Source: Prevotella sp.
Lineage (GTDB): Bacteria > Bacteroidota > Bacteroidia > Bacteroidales > Dysgonomonadaceae
Assembly (NCBI GenBank): GCA_031260865.1
Contig: JAISKQ010000204.1
Location: forward strand, 1 to 16,226
Length of the DNA: 16,226 nt
Reading direction: 5' to 3'
Shown here: in pieces, positions 14,902-16,226 of the stretch
Position numbering within the stretch: position 1 is the first letter of the stretch
Layout: every line of letters starts with the position of its first letter
Notes under the pieces: model-generated
Database searches by the model: none
Seen by the model: the letters and a program-made list of their open reading frames with translations, nothing else
What the model was told of the DNA's origin: nothing
Translations under genes and position numbers: made by a program

Positions 14902-14922
14902 CAGTCAACAGTCATTAGTCAA
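14895..14922. repeat. Heptamer array at the 5' end of the DUF58 gene
   Basis: Four head-to-tail heptamers on the + strand: CAGTCAA (14895-14901), CAGTCAA (14902-14908), CAGTCAT (14909-14915) and TAGTCAA (14916-14922). On the coding strand they read TTGACTA, ATGACTG, TTGACTG, TTGACTG, and the last TTG is the DUF58 start codon. Seven is not a multiple of three, so changes in copy number would alter which upstream codons are in frame. Confidence 0.8.
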
Positions 14923-14958
14923 CAATTTAATGTTGTGTGACACATCAACTATGGTTAT

Positions 14959-15051
14959 TTATCCTTGTTTTCTGTCAAAAATATTGTATGCTTCGACAAT
15001 TCTTATCGCGAAAGCATAAGCTTTATCATAAACTAAACTTTTTGTTATCAT
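14959..15051 (-). pseudogene. Possible remnant of an S23-type four-helix-bundle gene (30 codons)
   Basis: The 212-bp moxR-DUF58 gap contains an ATG-to-TAA frame of 30 codons. It reads MITKSLVYDKAYAFAIRIVEAYNIFDRKQG in two parts: MITKSLVYDKAYAFA, then IRIVEAYNIFDRKQG. The pattern K-S-x-x-Y-D-K-A-Y-x-F-A-x-R-I-V-x-x-Y closely resembles the first helix of the 23S rRNA intervening-sequence (S23/TIGR02436) four-helix-bundle family, which is about 115-130 residues long. No continuation is visible after the stop, and the heptamer array follows within 40 bp. It is probably a gene fragment left by deletion or by a mobile intergenic element, though a real microprotein cannot be excluded. The family match is from memory of the motif. 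Confidence 0.42.
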
Positions 15052-15113
15052 CCAATTATTCCTTAGTCGGCAATATATCAACAATATGCAGCCGTTTGTC
15101 GACTGTCGCTTGA

Positions 15114-16106
15114 TTAAGGCACTTCTATTTTGTTTAGGATTTCGCTTATGATTTCGTCGGATGTCGTATTATTCGCTTCCGCTTCGTAAGTGAGACCGAT
15201 ACGGTGGCGCAACACGTCGTGGCAAACAGCGCGGATGTCTTCCGGTATAACATAACCTCTGCGCTTGATGAACGCGAAAGCGCGAGCGGCAAGCGCTAAG
15301 CTGATAGACGCGCGGGGAGAAGCTCCGAATCCGATCATGCCTTTCAGGGAAGTCAAGCCGTTTTCTTCAGGGAAACGTGTGGCAAATACAATATCCACGA
15401 TGTATTTCTCTATTTTTTCGTCCAAGTAAACATCTCTTACCACTTCGCGCGCGCTGATGATTTCATCGGCTTTCATCACAGGATCCAGTTTGCCGTAGTC
15501 TCCGGTCAGGTTATTCCGAAGGATTATCTTTTCCTCTTCTTTCTTCGGATAATTGATTACCACTTTCAGCATGAAGCGGTCAACCTGAGCTTCCGGTAAC
15601 GGGTATGTGCCTTCTTGCTCGATAGGGTTCTGTGTAGCCATTACCAAGAATGGGGACGGCAGTTTATATGTTTTTTCGCCGATTGTCACCTGACGTTCCT
15701 GCATGGCTTCCAACAAGGCGCTTTGTACCTTCGCCGGAGCACGGTTTATTTCGTCAGCTAACACAAAGTTGGAAAATACAGGTCCATGTTTCACAAAAAA
15801 CTCTTCGGTCTTCTGACTGTATATCATTGTCCCTATAACGTCGGCGGGAAGTAAGTCGGGAGTAAACTGTATGCGGCTGTATTTCGCGTCGATCAGCGAT
15901 GCCAACGTTTTTATAGCTAATGTTTTAGCCAAACCGGGAACCCCTTCCAGCAATATGTGGCCGTCGGCGAGTAATCCTATCAAAAGGGATTCCACAAGAT
16001 GCTTTTGTCCCACAATCACTTTATCCATTCCCATCGTAAGCGACTCCACGAATGAACTTTTACTTTGAATTCTTTCGGTAAGTTCCCGAATATCAACTTG
16101 TGCCAT
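15114..16106 (-). CDS. moxR: MoxR-family AAA+ ATPase, first gene of the bat operon
   Basis: A 330-residue cytosolic ATPase. Walker A is G55-VPGLAK-T62, Walker B is VLADE with Asp118 and Glu119, sensor 1 is MATQNP with Asn160, the arginine-finger segment is AQVDRF with Arg177, and sensor 2 lies in the C-terminal lid (FGASPRASISLALAARAFAF, about 260-279). MoxR proteins form hexameric rings and act as chaperones that activate or assemble complexes with VWA proteins, which here are DUF58, BatA and BatB further down the transcript. It starts at the ATG at 16104-16106 behind an A-rich leader. A 212-bp gap follows it before the DUF58 gene, unusually long for this operon. Confidence 0.93.
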   Translation of the reverse strand: MAQVDIRELTERIQSKSSFVESLTMGMDKVIVGQKHLVESLLIGLLADGHILLEGVPGLAKTLAIKTLASLIDAKYSRIQFTPDLLPADVIGTMIYSQKTEEFFVKHGPVFSNFVLADEINRAPAKVQSALLEAMQERQVTIGEKTYKLPSPFLVMATQNPIEQEGTYPLPEAQVDRFMLKVVINYPKKEEEKIILRNNLTGDYGKLDPVMKADEIISAREVVRDVYLDEKIEKYIVDIVFATRFPEENGLTSLKGMIGFGASPRASISLALAARAFAFIKRRGYVIPEDIRAVCHDVLRHRIGLTYEAEANNTTSDEIISEILNKIEVP

Positions 16107-16169
16107 ACTTTTATTTTATTTTGTTTCTATTTTGTTTTTCTATTTGATTCTCTTTTTTACTAAGCATGA

Positions 16170-16203
16170 CAAAAGTAAAAATGTTAAATCTGAAAACCGA
16201 CAA
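16170..16203 (-). promoter_or_regulatory. Candidate main promoter of the bat operon
   Basis: On the minus strand TACTTTTG (16170-16177) is a full match to the TAnnTTTG -7 box, with TTG (16201-16203) 23 bases further upstream as a possible -33 element. Transcription would begin near 16163, leaving a leader of about 57 nt that is almost entirely A, T and short AAAACAAAA runs, typical of Bacteroidota leaders. It is the best promoter match in the window. Confidence 0.5.
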
Positions 16204-16226
16204 TTAGGAGTTAAAAAAAATTAAGT

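Noticed and set aside
14895..14922. CRISPR array
   Set aside because: Heptamers are directly adjacent without spacers, and no cas genes are present.
14932..14949. Near-palindrome GTTGTGTGACACATCAAC considered as a Crp/Fnr-type operator
   Set aside because: The half-sites overlap and do not have the TGTGA-N6-TCACA spacing. One occurrence in AT-rich spacer is not enough.

Overview
The window looks like chromosomal DNA from a member of the Bacteroidota, most likely order Bacteroidales. Four things point there: a Bat (MoxR/von Willebrand A) operon in Bacteroides gene order, a Bacteroides-type serine palmitoyltransferase, a secreted protein with a type IX (type B) C-terminal sorting domain, and promoter-like TAnnTTTG boxes in place of sigma-70 boxes. 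The DNA is AT-rich and the 5' leaders are A-rich without strong Shine-Dalgarno sites. A Dysgonomonas/Parabacteroides-like host is a guess. I see no tRNA, rRNA, insertion sequence, CRISPR array or prophage.

Left part (1-5641). The 5' end of dxr (isoprenoid synthesis; cut by the window edge) lies just behind a membrane-anchored LytM/M23-fold protein that has lost its zinc ligands. Divergent from these across a 271-bp promoter region is spt, the first enzyme of sphingolipid synthesis, ending in a strong hairpin. Next is a type IX secretion cargo protein on the + strand. It converges across a G-rich inverted repeat on a universal stress protein with two Usp domains. A small conserved HTH-like protein follows, with its own candidate promoter and terminator.

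Right part (5642-16226). All genes are on the minus strand and read right to left: moxR (AAA+ ATPase), a DUF58 protein, a BatD-related membrane protein, batA, batB (both VWA), batC (TPR), a short BatD paralog, full-length batD, batE (TPR plus SH3) and a PAP2 phosphatase. Gaps are mostly short, or genes overlap by 1-4 bases, so this is probably one operon starting at a TAnnTTTG promoter near 16170. Possible extra promoters lie in the larger gaps. In the usual model the cytoplasmic MoxR ATPase works with VWA-domain proteins (DUF58, BatA, BatB), and BatC/D/E form the periplasmic and membrane side. The group is linked to stress or oxygen tolerance and envelope integrity, but its biochemical function is unsettled.

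The unusual points are in this operon. An additional truncated BatD sits between batC and batD. Heptanucleotide repeats occur in several intergenic gaps. The DUF58 gene has no ATG and apparently starts at a TTG inside one such repeat. Next to that repeat is a 30-codon remnant resembling the start of an S23-type four-helix-bundle gene. BatC also carries a seven-unit, 12-bp coding repeat.
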